47,607 nt of DNA, from contig UQCR01000047.1 in the NCBI GenBank assembly GCA_900539655.1, forward strand, positions 1-47,607, written 5' to 3'. This document shows positions 8,475-15,858 of this stretch, piece after piece. The DNA is from an uncultured Robinsoniella sp. (GTDB lineage Bacteria; Bacillota; Clostridia; Lachnospirales; Lachnospiraceae). Made by a program: the position numbers and the translations under genes. Under the pieces are notes generated by a model. It was not told the DNA's origin, did no database searches, and saw only the letters and a list, made by a program, of their open reading frames with translations. How positions within the stretch are numbered: position 1 is the first letter of the stretch; each line of letters opens with the position of its first letter.

Positions 8475-8530
8475 AGGGGGTGCTGCGAAGTCAGCCTTCA
8501 CAGATGTGAAATATCTCCGCTCCACCCCCT
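8475..8530 (-). other. Intercistronic hairpin after the binding-protein gene
   Basis: AGGGGGTG at 8475-8482 pairs perfectly with CACCCCCT at 8523-8530, with an inner TTCACA/TGTGAA dyad. There is no T-run after it, so it is more likely an RNA-stabilising or partial-termination structure that raises binding-protein levels over permease levels than a full terminator. Confidence 0.6.
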
Positions 8531-8535
8531 TAAAC

Positions 8536-10044
8536 TTAATTATTTACACAACCATCTTCGCCAAACCTTTCATATGCTGCATCTTTGATCGCCTGATACA
8601 TCTCTTCCGGTGATACTTCCCCAGCCAGCAGTCCCTGGAATTTCGGCACTATAATTTCATCCTCAATTTTGATTGCACTGGCGCTTAAATCAGCCGGGAT
8701 ATCCGGTCGTGCTTCTCCGACCTGTGTTAAAAGCTTCTGCACTGCTTTTGTATTATTTTCATTTTTGTTTTCTATTGAAGGAAGTGTATCATATGCTTTA
8801 CGTCCGCTTTCACAGATTGGGTTTAAATATAGTTCCTGGCAGGTCTGCGCTGCCCGCTCACCGCTTGCCAGATAATACGCTGCCTTAGCTACATTTTTGA
8901 GATGGGCTTCATCCGGATTCCTTTCACCTGAAAGGCAGATATATCCGTCCACTGCACCGTATGACTGCTGTTCCCCGCCCTCAAATACCGGTACCGGAAG
9001 AACAATGTAATCTAATTCCATGCTGTTCTCTACTGCACTGTTATCCTTATTTTTCAGTTTTTCATTATTATCAGCAGCACTTTTTTCAAAAGAAGACAGT
9101 CCTTTTCCGGTAATCATTGTCTGACCGGTCAGGAACATATTCCAACGTTTCCCGGCATCTATGGATCCCAGTTCTTTCGGCATCGATCCATCATCGATCA
9201 ATGTCCTCAGATCCTTTAGAAAACTTAACATTTGAGTACTGGTATAGGCATATTTTAAGTCTTTATCAAATGCCGACGGCATCCCCGCATTTCTCACAAA
9301 GATACTGAAATAATCCTTTGCCGCCACACCTGAGCAGGCAAACAGAAATCCATAACGGCTGATGGTATCCCCATCTTTTACAACACCTTTTTTGATTGCG
9401 TCACGAAACTCATCATAACTCCAGCCCTCTTCCTGTACCTTTTTCCAGTCTATTCCTGAATCTTCCAAAAACTGACGGTTGCCGCCGATACACTGAACCT
9501 CACAATAAGCCGGAAAACCATACATTCCATCTCCATTTTTAAAGTAATTTAAGATATCCTGGTCATAATCTTTCATCATATCCTCATCCGCATACCTGGA
9601 TATATCCACTGCCATGCCGGAGTCTACATATTTGGATAGTCCATCTGAACCGATAAATGCAATATCAGGCGGAGATCCTGCATTTACCTGAACATCTAAC
9701 TTCTGGGTGACATCTTCCCAGCTTGCCGTTGTTACCTGAATCTCAACCTCCGGATTATCCTTGTTAAAAGCTTCCACATAAGAATTGATTTTATCCTGAT
9801 AGGTAGCGGATACGGGTGGAAGCAGTGCCGTGACCACATCCTTTTCCTGGGCAGCAATTTCTTTTTCATTTGCCGGACTGCTCTCCTTTGAACTATCTGC
9901 AGCGTTTCCTGCATCTGCTGTTTCCTGAGAACTGTCTTTTACGCTGCTTTTTGTCTCATTCGCAGTGGAAGCACCACAACCTGCTATAACCGATGCTGCC
10001 ATCACTGCTGCCATACCTAATCCCCATAATTTTTTACCTTTCAT
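8536..10044 (-). CDS. Sugar ABC transporter substrate-binding lipoprotein (MurNAc/cell-wall sugar operon)
   Basis: A 502-residue family 1 extracellular solute-binding protein. A lipoprotein signal peptide ends in SVIAGC with the lipidated Cys23, followed by a Ser/Ala/Lys-rich linker (about 24-65) and the binding domain, with typical NPEVEI, SPPDIAFIG and YGFPAY segments. The start ATG at 10044 has GGAGG 6 bases upstream; the open frame extends 20 codons further but without a ribosome-binding site. It lies between murQ and the permeases, so the likely ligand is MurNAc or a GlcNAc-MurNAc fragment. Specificity cannot be read directly from sequence. Confidence 0.88.
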   Translation of the reverse strand: MKGKKLWGLGMAAVMAASVIAGCGASTANETKSSVKDSSQETADAGNAADSSKESSPANEKEIAAQEKDVVTALLPPVSATYQDKINSYVEAFNKDNPEVEIQVTTASWEDVTQKLDVQVNAGSPPDIAFIGSDGLSKYVDSGMAVDISRYADEDMMKDYDQDILNYFKNGDGMYGFPAYCEVQCIGGNRQFLEDSGIDWKKVQEEGWSYDEFRDAIKKGVVKDGDTISRYGFLFACSGVAAKDYFSIFVRNAGMPSAFDKDLKYAYTSTQMLSFLKDLRTLIDDGSMPKELGSIDAGKRWNMFLTGQTMITGKGLSSFEKSAADNNEKLKNKDNSAVENSMELDYIVLPVPVFEGGEQQSYGAVDGYICLSGERNPDEAHLKNVAKAAYYLASGERAAQTCQELYLNPICESGRKAYDTLPSIENKNENNTKAVQKLLTQVGEARPDIPADLSASAIKIEDEIIVPKFQGLLAGEVSPEEMYQAIKDAAYERFGEDGCVNN

Positions 10045-10057
10045 TTTTGTCCTCCTT

Positions 10058-11008
10058 CTACATCTGTTTTGAAATGTTAAGTTGATCCGTTTCCCTTTTT
10101 CCATTCTTGACTGCTAACCGAATCTTTCCTTTTGCATCCTTAAGCAGCTTGCGGGCTCTTGCGATATTGCAATCCAACAGCATTCTAGTGATTGCCAGTT
10201 TTGCTTCCCCGCCAGCCTCTTTTAATGCTTCCCTTGCTTCTTCCCTGCTGCAGTTCACAGCCTCCATAACAATATTCTCAGCACGGCATACCAGCTTTTC
10301 ATTTGTCTGCTGTACATCTACCATCAGGTTCTCATATACTTTTCCGATTCCTACCATGCTTGCGGTAGAGATCATATTCAGTACCATTTTTTCTGCTGTT
10401 CCTGCCTTTAGCCTGGTGGAGCCCGTCAGAATCTCGGGGCCCGTCAGAAGCTCGATTCCAATATCTGCTGTCCTGCTCATTTCCATATTTTCATTGCAGA
10501 CAATGGCAACTGTCCTGCACCCGGTTTCTTTTGCATATTCAAGCGCTCCCAGTACATATGGGGTTCTGCCGCTGGCTGCTATACCGATTACCGTATCTCT
10601 GTCTGTCAATTTGATATTTATCAGATCATCTCTTCCAAGATACGGATTATCTTCTGCACCCTCTGCTGCTTTAATAAAAGCCTCCTTTCCTCCGGCAATA
10701 ATACCCACTACGCAGTCGTATGATACCCCAAAAGTGGGGGGACACTCAGAGGCGTCCAGAATACCAAGCCTTCCGCTGGTACCCGCTCCTATGTAAATGA
10801 TCCTTCCTCCGCTCTGCAGGCTTTTTGTTGACCATTCAACCGCCTGTGCTATCTTGGGAAGCTCCCTTTTCACCACCTTTGCTACGCTTTCATCCTCATG
10901 ATTCATAATCGAAATAATTTCCAGAGGCGTCATTTCATCCAATGCCATGGTTTCGGCATTGCGCATTTCTGTTGACATTTTCTCCAAATCTACCATTTTT
11001 TTGTGCAT
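10058..11008 (-). CDS. murQ: N-acetylmuramic acid 6-phosphate etherase MurQ
   Basis: MurQ cleaves the lactyl ether of MurNAc-6-phosphate to give GlcNAc-6-phosphate and D-lactate. The 316-residue protein has the expected SIS domain with YIGAGTSGRLG, the ASECPPTF motif holding a catalytic Glu, AAEGAEDN with the second conserved Glu, and the family block TGSTRLKAGTAEKM. Length matches the family. Start ATG 11008 is preceded by GGAGAGGG; the TTG just before it is less likely. It is the gene that fixes the operon's identity as MurNAc salvage. It lies 13 bp after the murR-type gene and 13 bp before the binding-protein gene. Confidence 0.95.
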   Translation of the reverse strand: MHKKMVDLEKMSTEMRNAETMALDEMTPLEIISIMNHEDESVAKVVKRELPKIAQAVEWSTKSLQSGGRIIYIGAGTSGRLGILDASECPPTFGVSYDCVVGIIAGGKEAFIKAAEGAEDNPYLGRDDLINIKLTDRDTVIGIAASGRTPYVLGALEYAKETGCRTVAIVCNENMEMSRTADIGIELLTGPEILTGSTRLKAGTAEKMVLNMISTASMVGIGKVYENLMVDVQQTNEKLVCRAENIVMEAVNCSREEAREALKEAGGEAKLAITRMLLDCNIARARKLLKDAKGKIRLAVKNGKRETDQLNISKQM

Positions 11009-11021
11009 CAATCCCTCTCCT

Positions 11022-11873
11022 TCACTCCTGGGTATCTGTTTTTGATATGTAAGTTTTCTTTAGGGAAACCATACATGATTCATAATTTCTCTGAATATAA
11101 GCAACATATAAAATGTCAATTACATTCAGCTGTGCCAGCCGGGATGCCAGCTTTCCCGTTTTAAATGCATACTCCGTTGCCGTTACATAAAGGTTATAAT
11201 CCGTCAGTTTCGACAGGGGCGATTCTTTAAAGCAGGTAATTGCTATCATGGGTACCTGGGCATTTTTCAATATTTTTGCACAGGATATCATCTCCCTGGT
11301 CTGCCCGGAGTAGCTGATCATAATAGCCACATCCTGCCGCCCCATTATCTTTGCCTGTACCAGTTGGGCGTGGTAATCTTCACATACCTGACACGGCTTA
11401 TTGATTCTCAAAAACTTCAGATAAGCATCTTTTGCCACTAAAAGCGAGGCACCAATTCCAAAGAAAGCAGCCATTCTGGCATTTCTAAGTAAATCCAGGC
11501 ACTTCTCCAGCGTTTCTATATCAATTAAACTCCTGGTATCTTCCAGAGAAGCAATACTCTTATAGGTGATTTTATCCACCAGATTTTCAAGGGAATCATC
11601 ACGATGAATTTCATAATCCAATCCCAGTACATTTTCTTTGCGGACAGCAAGCTCATACAACAGCGATTTCTGGAACCTTTTATACTGGGGAAAACCCGTC
11701 TTATGGCACAGCCTTGTAATTGTGGAAGCAGAAGCATATACTCTGTCTGCCAGCTGATGGATACTCATCTCTGCTGCCTCCTCCGGATTCTCCAGCAAAA
11801 AAGAAATGATACTCTTTTCTGTATTACTTGCCTGATCATAATACTCACGCAGCCTCACCAAAACACTTTCCAT
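11022..11873 (-). CDS. murR: RpiR/MurR-type transcriptional regulator
   Basis: A 283-residue regulator with an N-terminal RpiR-type helix-turn-helix (about 1-75) and a C-terminal SIS sugar-phosphate-binding domain (about 115-260, with FGIGASLLVA and ISYSGQTREMI). MurR-type proteins sense MurNAc-6-phosphate and repress murQ operons. It is the first gene of the operon and the likely regulator of it, with a good promoter overlapped by a dyad just upstream (11966-12033). The symbol rests on position next to murQ; another RpiR ligand is possible. Confidence 0.85.
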   Translation of the reverse strand: MESVLVRLREYYDQASNTEKSIISFLLENPEEAAEMSIHQLADRVYASASTITRLCHKTGFPQYKRFQKSLLYELAVRKENVLGLDYEIHRDDSLENLVDKITYKSIASLEDTRSLIDIETLEKCLDLLRNARMAAFFGIGASLLVAKDAYLKFLRINKPCQVCEDYHAQLVQAKIMGRQDVAIMISYSGQTREMISCAKILKNAQVPMIAITCFKESPLSKLTDYNLYVTATEYAFKTGKLASRLAQLNVIDILYVAYIQRNYESCMVSLKKTYISKTDTQE

Positions 11874-11965
11874 GCATTCTGACCAATCCTTTCTACATAT
11901 CTCTCATATAGCAAAAAATTCATTATGCAATACGACCTATATTTTTGTGTTTTTTGTTTATTTAT

Positions 11966-12033
11966 TGTGTTCATTATACATACATGAAACATATCTGTCT
12001 ATAATTCAGTCTACTTATGATACTTTGTTTCAT
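11966..12033 (-). promoter_or_regulatory. Promoter and candidate operator of the murR-murQ operon
   Basis: On the minus strand, a -35 TAGACA (11996-12001) and a perfect -10 TATAAT (11973-11978) are 17 bp apart. An ATGAAACA/TGTTTCAT inverted pair lies at 11984-11991 and 12026-12033, and a further TGTTCAT at 11968-11974 forms a looser dyad with the first across the spacer. Such dyads fit an RpiR-type operator, but the assignment to MurR is inferred. Confidence 0.65.
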
Positions 12034-12103
12034 CTATTGGTACTTTCCCCTAATTTACACCCTTAATTGTGCAATTTCGATACAACCTCTTTCACCAGAA
12101 AAT

Positions 12104-12150
12104 AAAAAAGGCGCCGGCGCGCTTTTTCCCTGCGCGCCGACACCTTTTTT
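12104..12150 (-). terminator. Rho-independent terminator for the LytTR gene at 12203-12898
   Basis: Arms 12110-12122 and 12132-12144 form a 13-bp GC-rich stem; on the minus strand the two non-Watson-Crick positions become G-U wobbles. A six-T run follows on the minus strand (12104-12109). T-rich flanks on both sides may let it work in both directions and insulate the murR promoter. Confidence 0.9.
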
Positions 12151-12202
12151 GAAAAAATAGAGACAATTATACCTTCTCAGCAATAGGATACGATCCAGCA
12201 AT

Positions 12203-12898
12203 TTAGTTCTCAAACAGAAATCTGCTATATCGCTCCATCACCTCTTGCTTCCGCTTCCTGGATACCTGAAGCTCTTTTCCGTTTTTTAACAGGATCATGT
12301 CCTTATCCAACAACTTTATATAGGACATATTTACAATGTAACTGCGATATGGCTGTATAAAACAAGCCGATTTCAATTCCTGATAAAGCATACTCAGGTT
12401 CTCATAGGTCGTAAACTCCTGATTTTCCGTATGTATAATTACCTTGTTATTAAAGGATTCAATATACTCGATCGCCTTAAGTGGAATCGAGACCTTCCGG
12501 TACCCACACCTTACCTGAATACATGCCTCCGAACAGGAAATACTAAGTCTGGCAAAGCAATCACATATTTGTAAATATCCCACCGGCTTTAGCAAATAAT
12601 TTACTGCATATAGGCGAAATGCTTCTACTGCATAATCACGTAATCCAGTTATAAAAATTAATTTTCCCTGATACTCTCCGCAGATTTCCTCTGCAAGTAC
12701 CTTACCCTCACCTTCTTCCATTCCGATATCCAGGAAAACCACATCATAACAGTAGCGTTTCAGTGCGTTTTTCATAGAGAATATGGAATGATGCAAATGT
12801 ATCTTGATATCCATTGCATTTTCATATCCATACCTGTAAATATAAGACTGCAGCAACTCAGCGTCTTTGAAACAAGCATCACAAACAGCTGCCAGCAT
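12203..12898 (-). CDS. LytTR-family response regulator without an adjacent kinase
   Basis: A 231-residue cytoplasmic regulator: receiver domain (about 1-115) with phospho-acceptor Asp57 in VVFLDIGM and a Lys in LLKPV, then a LytTR DNA-binding domain (about 130-230, with IEYIES and QPYRSYIVN). Such proteins bind pairs of short direct repeats about two helical turns apart. Ribosome-binding site GGGAGGTG precedes the start. It is divergent from the second LytTR gene at 13105, and no kinase shares its operon. It is one candidate to bind the TTACCAY repeats at 18337-18370 and 32061-32094; that is inference. Confidence 0.9.
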   Translation of the reverse strand: MLAAVCDACFKDAELLQSYIYRYGYENAMDIKIHLHHSIFSMKNALKRYCYDVVFLDIGMEEGEGKVLAEEICGEYQGKLIFITGLRDYAVEAFRLYAVNYLLKPVGYLQICDCFARLSISCSEACIQVRCGYRKVSIPLKAIEYIESFNNKVIIHTENQEFTTYENLSMLYQELKSACFIQPYRSYIVNMSYIKLLDKDMILLKNGKELQVSRKRKQEVMERYSRFLFEN

Positions 12899-12925
12899 AC
12901 CTCAACACCTCCCTTGTAACCTTTG

Positions 12926-12946
12926 AGCGTGGTTGAAGCACGCTCT
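12926..12946. other. Small perfect hairpin between the divergent LytTR genes
   Basis: GAGCGTG and CACGCTC form a 7-bp stem around a 7-base loop, just upstream of the start of the minus-strand LytTR gene. It could act in its 5' leader or be a fragment of a repeat; no T-run follows. Confidence 0.4.
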
Positions 12947-13011
12947 GTCTGACAGAATAAATATCTGCTTTACTGTTATAAAAACAGATTTCAGTAAGAA
13001 TAACAATTCAC

Positions 13012-13063
13012 TTGTAATAAAACGCAGTTTTTTGTAATAAAAATCACGAAATCAAATGAAAAC
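13012..13063 (+). promoter_or_regulatory. LytTR-like direct repeats and promoter of the 13105-17781 unit
   Basis: TTGTAATAA occurs at 13012-13020 and again at 13032-13040, a 20-bp period typical of LytTR binding sites. An extended -10, TGGTATAAT, follows with TATAAT at 13058-13063, and no good -35 is seen, which fits an activator-dependent promoter. Likely regulated by one of the two neighbouring LytTR proteins. Confidence 0.6.
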
Positions 13064-13104
13064 ATGGTATAATATTACCGATAAGAAAAACAGGAGAATG
13101 AAAC

Positions 13105-13827
13105 ATGAAAATAGCTATCTGTGATGATAATACATATGATTTAGACAACTTGACGAGACTTTTGGAGGATTACGGTAGCAATCAGCAAATACCTATTGAA
13201 TTATACACCTATCCATCTTCCAGGGAGCTTCTTTCAGATTTTGATAAATACAGATTCCCACTTATTTTTCTGGACATCTATATGCAATCTTTGGACGGTA
13301 TGCAGGCAGCAAGACTGCTGCGCAAAAAGAATACCAGCTTTCACCTGATTTTTACTACCACCAGTCTCGATCACCCTTTACAGGCCTTCGGTGTGTCTGC
13401 TACGGATTATCTGATTAAGCCAATTACCTATGATGCACTGGATACCTCCATGAAAAAATGCCGGGATTTATTAAACCAGTCTGCTCATTATCTGGTGGTT
13501 AAAGATAAGAGGCTGGTTCGCAACATATTATTATGTGATATTTACTGGACTGAAAGCAGAGGGCGTATCACCGTACTGCATCTTGAAGATGAGGTCATTG
13601 AAACATATCTCTCCTACCGTGAGCTGAAAAAACAGGTTGCAGGATTGCCATTTCTGGACAGCATCAGGGGTTGTCTCGTAAATATGAATTACATAGAAAC
13701 CGTTCTGGAACATGATTTTCTAATGACAAACAAAGAAAAAGCGCCTATCCGCCTGCGCGGTTCTCTAATGGTAAAGCAGGCTTATTATGACTATTTGTGG
13801 AAACGTACAAGAAAGGAATCAATCTAA
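13105..13827 (+). CDS. LytTR-family response regulator, partner of the kinase at 15859-17781
   Basis: A 240-residue regulator with a receiver domain (phospho-acceptor Asp57 in LIFLDIYM, DYLIKP) and a C-terminal LytTR DNA-binding domain (about 130-235). The GGAG of CAGGAGAATGAAAC lies ahead of the ATG. Its stop codon is immediately followed by the start of the surface protein gene, and a GHKL-type sensor kinase comes third, so the three form one unit. LytTR regulators with AgrC-like kinases commonly control peptides, bacteriocins or surface proteins. The output here might include the peptide cluster downstream, but the sequence does not prove it. Confidence 0.9.
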   Translation: MKIAICDDNTYDLDNLTRLLEDYGSNQQIPIELYTYPSSRELLSDFDKYRFPLIFLDIYMQSLDGMQAARLLRKKNTSFHLIFTTTSLDHPLQAFGVSATDYLIKPITYDALDTSMKKCRDLLNQSAHYLVVKDKRLVRNILLCDIYWTESRGRITVLHLEDEVIETYLSYRELKKQVAGLPFLDSIRGCLVNMNYIETVLEHDFLMTNKEKAPIRLRGSLMVKQAYYDYLWKRTRKESI

Positions 13828-15819
13828 ATGGAACATAGATTTGCACGAATGATATACTATGGTACCCTGCTGATCACCTTGTTTCTATTCTCCATGAGTC
13901 TGTGCCTGCCAGTATCGGCAGGCAGTGCATCCCGTGCAGACACCTGCAATGCCGATATGGTATATTCCCGGGAAGAACTTATGAATTGGTTTGCCGGACA
14001 TCCAGGCGGCGGAGAAGTTACCCTGGGGAATAATATCGACACTGGCAAATATCTTATTCTGAAGACTACGGCATCAGTTACCATACATATGAATGGATAT
14101 GGGTTTAAGCTCCCTCAATCAAGTTCCTTAAACATTTACGGTGCAGTCACACTGATCAGCATTGATAATCCCGAACCGGTAATAGAAACTACATCATCTG
14201 CCAGTATCTTTTTTACTAATACAGTAAAAATAAAGGTGGTTGATGGCTGCGGGCTTTATTTTAAGGGAGATGTATATTCCGACTTACAGGATGGCTCCAG
14301 CAGCCTCCTAACCAGCAGTTTTTTCAATATGTCTGTATCCGGACCTGACAGTATTGGCATCAAATGCACCGGAGACGTATCACTTGACTCTTTTAATATC
14401 ACCCTCTCTAACGGAGCGCTGGGCATAAAAGCCCTGGGTAATATAACCTTGTTTTTAACCGGTATAACTGGCAGTGGCAAACCTTTGCAGACTAAAGGAG
14501 CCGTTACACTGGACTGCTGCGGCATGTCTGTGGTACCGAATAACACCACAATCATTCGACGGACAGTGACACTAAATGAATTTTTCGTTAATTATATAAT
14601 AGCTCCAGGCTCTGTTGACGCTCTTTTGAACCGGCTTCCCTTTGCGGCACGTTTTAATCTTCATTCAGATGATCCGTCTGTTTCTGATCGTATTGCTTTT
14701 TTGCCTGTCACCTGGAATATCGAGAATATAGATACGCAGACTCCCGGTATTTATAAGCTGACAACTTATCAGGAATCTTTTCCTGTTTTGGGATTGGATT
14801 ATGATTTCCCGCAGATACACGGAACTGTTTTGATAACCACGCCCGGTAATTACTATTTATACAGTGCTGGTTCCATCAACAAGAATGTACGGATTTATTT
14901 TTATCAGACTCCTTCTGAGGATTCCCTGATCGAACTGTATTTTTCCACAGATGAAGGTTCTACCTGGAATCCATTTGAAAGTTTTTCTTTCCTATACCCC
15001 GGAGAGCTTTATCTGGAAACGGCTCTGGATAAAAGCTTAAGTTACCTTTTTCAGGCAGATATTACAGCAAACGGCACTACAACCAGAACTAATATCCTGA
15101 AGATTGAATTTGATGACTCCGGACGCCTCACACCTGAAATCTCCGATGGTGACAGAGATGGAAGTGACCGGGATGATCAGGTAGTGCCTCCGCCGGACAA
15201 CACAGTTAAACCACCGAATAACATACCTCCAGCTGATGAAGCTCTGCCATCCCCAGCCCCCGATGAGAAAAATCCTTCTGAAGATTCAAAGCCTTCTGCT
15301 CCGGATACGGAAACAGAGCCTGCGACCGATAAAGTGCCTTCCTCTGAAACACCTGCCACAAAGCCGCCCCGGCAGGAAGTAACACACTCCTCTGAACATA
15401 AGGATAATTCATCATCCAAACCGCAAGATTCCCAGCAAGGTGCCGGTTCCACGGATAGCCCCCTGCCTGGTCAGGATGTACATAATTCCAGTGAAGGTGG
15501 TAGCAAAGAGGCAGATAATTCCCCTCTAAATGAAACGTCGCAGCAATCAGAAAACGGCATGATTACAGAAATTCCGGAGACAGAAGCTATCGCTTCAGCT
15601 AATACGGAAATACCGGAGAAAAAAGGAACTTTCATGGCGGAAACCTCACCTGTTTTAAAAGCTAACGGAAATGCGGAAAGCCCGTCCGTTAAAAGTAATA
15701 TCTCAGATCCAATGCCTGTAGGTAAATCCGGTCAGGTCCTGCCCAAAATCTTACTCCTGTGCTCTGCGGTTATTTTGGCATGCCTTACGCTATATTGGAG
15801 AGGGAAACGGAAATCTTAA
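13828..15819 (+). CDS. Membrane-anchored surface protein with beta-helix-like region and Pro/Ser/Thr-rich stalk
   Basis: A 663-residue protein I do not recognise as a named family. It has a signal peptide (about 1-33, ending at PVSAG), a region of short regular beta-strand repeats (about 50-235) that looks like a right-handed beta-helix, a further folded region to about 425, then a 200-residue low-complexity stalk rich in Pro, Ser, Thr, Glu and Asp, and a C-terminal hydrophobic segment followed by RGKRKS. There is no LPxTG sorting motif (only LPKI), so it is probably held by the C-terminal membrane helix. It is encoded directly between a response regulator and its sensor kinase with no gap on one side, suggesting it senses or modulates the signal outside the cell. 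Confidence 0.7.
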   Translation: MEHRFARMIYYGTLLITLFLFSMSLCLPVSAGSASRADTCNADMVYSREELMNWFAGHPGGGEVTLGNNIDTGKYLILKTTASVTIHMNGYGFKLPQSSSLNIYGAVTLISIDNPEPVIETTSSASIFFTNTVKIKVVDGCGLYFKGDVYSDLQDGSSSLLTSSFFNMSVSGPDSIGIKCTGDVSLDSFNITLSNGALGIKALGNITLFLTGITGSGKPLQTKGAVTLDCCGMSVVPNNTTIIRRTVTLNEFFVNYIIAPGSVDALLNRLPFAARFNLHSDDPSVSDRIAFLPVTWNIENIDTQTPGIYKLTTYQESFPVLGLDYDFPQIHGTVLITTPGNYYLYSAGSINKNVRIYFYQTPSEDSLIELYFSTDEGSTWNPFESFSFLYPGELYLETALDKSLSYLFQADITANGTTTRTNILKIEFDDSGRLTPEISDGDRDGSDRDDQVVPPPDNTVKPPNNIPPADEALPSPAPDEKNPSEDSKPSAPDTETEPATDKVPSSETPATKPPRQEVTHSSEHKDNSSSKPQDSQQGAGSTDSPLPGQDVHNSSEGGSKEADNSPLNETSQQSENGMITEIPETEAIASANTEIPEKKGTFMAETSPVLKANGNAESPSVKSNISDPMPVGKSGQVLPKILLLCSAVILACLTLYWRGKRKS

Positions 15820-15858
15820 TACAAATGATCAAATCCTCATGGAAAGGAGCTTCCTGCA

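Noticed and set aside
11872..12066. 64-codon plus-strand open frame between murR and the LytTR terminator
   Set aside because: It overlaps the murR promoter on the other strand, has no ribosome-binding site and no recognisable composition.
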